A DNA stretch of 5,792 nucleotides from Enterococcus_I eurekensis. GTDB taxonomy: Bacteria > Bacillota > Bacilli > Lactobacillales > Enterococcaceae. This document shows positions 4,874 through 5,792 of this stretch, in pieces. Location: NCBI RefSeq assembly GCF_042654605.1, contig NZ_JBHSGT010000049.1, forward strand, positions 1 to 5,792, read 5' to 3'. Made by a program: the position numbers and the translations under genes. Numbering within the stretch: position 1 is the first letter of the stretch; each line of letters opens with the position of its first letter. The notes below the pieces were generated by a model. The model saw only the letters and a list, made by a program, of their open reading frames with translations. It made no database searches and was not told the DNA's origin.

Positions 4874-4970
4874 TCTTTAGCTCCTTGGAAGCTGTCAGTA
4901 GTATACCTAATAATTTATCTACATTCCCTTTAGTAACGTGTAACTTTCCAAATTTACAAAAGCGACTCAT
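4839..4970 (-). CDS. Small ORF coupled to erm(B), probably the truncated 5' end of a lost gene
   Basis: This is a 43-residue ORF starting ATG-AGT-CGC. It has a strong GGAGG site whose bases lie within the last codons of erm(B), so ribosomes finishing erm(B) can reinitiate here (the erm stop at 4975 is 4 nt before this ATG). The product begins MSRFCKFGKLHVTKGNVDK and has no domain I can name. I recall near-identical small ORFs annotated as hypothetical next to erm(B) in streptococcal and enterococcal elements. The last ~10 codons lie inside the inverted repeat at 4807-4873, and the TAA sits in its loop. Beyond the TAA the same frame runs open into a topoisomerase C-terminus. The likely reading is a gene start joined to foreign or rearranged DNA, not a functional protein. 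Translation is plausible; function is unknown. Confidence 0.5.
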   Translation of the reverse strand: MSRFCKFGKLHVTKGNVDKLLGILLTASKELKRSLAPTGNLYR

Positions 4971-4974
4971 AGAA

Positions 4975-5712
4975 TTATTTCCTCCCGTTAAATAATAGAT
5001 AACTATTAAAAATAGACAATACTTGCTCATAAGTAACGGTACTTAAATTGTTTACTTTGGCGTGTTTCATTGCTTGATGAAACTGATTTTTAGTAAACAG
5101 TTGACGATATTCTCGATTGACCCATTTTGAAACAAAGTACGTATATAGCTTCCAATATTTATCTGGAACATCTGTGGTATGGCGGGTAAGTTTTATTAAG
5201 ACACTGTTTACTTTTGGTTTAGGATGAAAGCATTCCGCTGGCAGCTTAAGCAATTGCTGAATCGAGACTTGAGTGTGCAAGAGCAACCCTAGTGTTCGGT
5301 GAATATCCAAGGTACGCTTGTAGAATCCTTCTTCAACAATCAGATAGATGTCAGACGCATGGCTTTCAAAAACCACTTTTTTAATAATTTGTGTGCTTAA
5401 ATGGTAAGGAATACTCCCAACAATTTTATACCTCTGTTTGTTAGGGAATTGAAACTGTAGAATATCTTGGTGAATTAAAGTGACACGAGTATTCAGTTTT
5501 AATTTTTCTGACGATAAGTTGAATAGATGACTGTCTAATTCAATAGACGTTACCTGTTTACTTATTTTAGCCAGTTTCGTCGTTAAATGCCCTTTACCTG
5601 TTCCAATTTCGTAAACGGTATCGGTTTCTTTTAAATTCAATTGTTTTATTATTTGGTTGAGTACTTTTTCACTCGTTAAAAAGTTTTGAGAATATTTTAT
5701 ATTTTTGTTCAT
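4975..5712 (-). CDS. erm(B): 23S rRNA (adenine2058-N6)-methyltransferase Erm(B), macrolide-lincosamide-streptogramin B resistance
   Basis: Erm(B) uses S-adenosylmethionine to dimethylate A2058 of 23S rRNA. This blocks binding of macrolides, lincosamides and streptogramin B (family knowledge). The product is 245 residues, the usual full length, and I recognise the sequence as Erm(B). The N-terminal Rossmann-like domain shows the SAM-binding loop [10 protein letters not shown] at residues 35-44, the acidic E59 at the end of strand 2, D83 in the HQD segment, and the catalytic motif IV variant SIPYHLS at 100-106 (Y103). The smaller C-terminal RNA-binding domain follows. The ATG at 5712 is chosen because GAGGAG lies 7 nt upstream. 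The gene is intact. Its 3' end carries the GGAGG that serves the next small ORF, so the two are probably coupled. The leader-peptide attenuator normally found upstream of inducible erm(B) is absent within the 80 bases available (see the promoter entry). Confidence 0.98.
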
Positions 5713-5735
5713 GTAATCACTCCTCGGTGTTTGTC

Positions 5736-5764
5736 AATATAGTTGTCGTATCTTTATTTTTCAA
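5736..5764 (-). promoter_or_regulatory. Sigma-A-type promoter of erm(B), without attenuator
   Basis: On the minus strand there is a -35 TTGAAA (5759-5764), a 17-bp spacer and a -10 TATATT (5736-5741). A start of transcription near 5728-5729 would leave a 5' UTR of roughly 16 nt, just enough for the GAGGAG ribosome binding site at 5720-5725. There is no room for a leader peptide or for alternating stem-loops, so expression is predicted to be constitutive. The boxes and spacing are seen directly; activity is inferred. Confidence 0.7.
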
Positions 5765-5792
5765 TTATTCAAAAGAAAAACCTCCTTACAGT
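5765..5792 (-). other. Right edge of window: upstream flank of the erm(B) promoter
   Basis: This short stretch holds a strong Shine-Dalgarno-like AAGGAGG (5782-5788 on the minus strand). It is followed by TTG-AAT-AAT-TGA, which would code for only three residues. It may be the truncated front of a gene or leader displaced by the rearrangement that placed a new promoter in front of erm(B). No gene can be supported. Confidence 0.25.

Noticed and set aside
4774..4995. 73-codon plus-strand open frame across the erm(B)-topoisomerase junction
   Set aside because: It runs antisense to the erm(B)-coupled ORF and topoisomerase remnant, has no ribosome binding site, and its composition follows the palindrome. 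It is a shadow frame.

Overview
The window is low in G+C and looks like a piece of an Inc18-type (pSM19035/pIP501/pRE25-like) resistance plasmid, or a chromosomal or ICE insertion derived from one, from a low-GC Gram-positive coccus such as Enterococcus or Streptococcus. Three things support this. The proteins match ones I recognise: Erm(B), the delta ParA protein, the omega repressor, the epsilon antitoxin and the zeta toxin. Arrays of 7-bp omega operators lie in front of delta and in front of omega. The stretch between erm(B) and delta ends in a topoisomerase remnant. Every confident gene is on the minus strand, so transcription runs from high to low coordinates.

Reading in that direction, erm(B) (4975-5712) is driven by a compact promoter (5736-5764) only about 16 nt from its ribosome binding site. 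The usual erm(B) leader peptide and attenuator are not there. A 43-residue ORF (4839-4970) follows and is translationally coupled to erm(B). One in-frame TAA, sitting inside a 28-bp-arm imperfect inverted repeat, separates it from the C-terminal zinc-finger end of a type IA topoisomerase (4545-4838). That block ends in a terminator (4515-4542).

The stability module comes next. Delta (ParA ATPase, 3546-4400) has nine omega heptads at its promoter. The omega-epsilon-zeta operon (3239-3454, 2950-3222, 2085-2948) has seven. Omega acts both as transcriptional repressor and as ParB-like centromere-binding partner of delta. Epsilon and zeta form the toxin-antitoxin pair that kills plasmid-free segregants. 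The operators are also the partition sites, so regulation and partition share the same DNA.

Downstream of zeta is an accessory patch: a GNAT acetyltransferase gene (1427-1975), then a second, diverged copy of only the last ~41 codons of zeta (1304-1426), then a two-helix membrane protein gene (1067-1276). A strong bidirectional terminator (1015-1055) closes it.

The left end is different in character. Around 708-1007 lies an old, diverged inverted duplication centred on about position 858. Its core is a perfect 13-bp inverted repeat that contains a sequence resembling the nick region of MOBQ-type transfer origins. Leftward from it run two tiny tightly spaced ORFs (728-826, 637-717) and a small J-domain protein gene (134-631). 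This looks like a remnant of a mobilisation module whose relaxase is missing or outside the window. The first ~120 bases hold only a small hairpin and no gene I can support.
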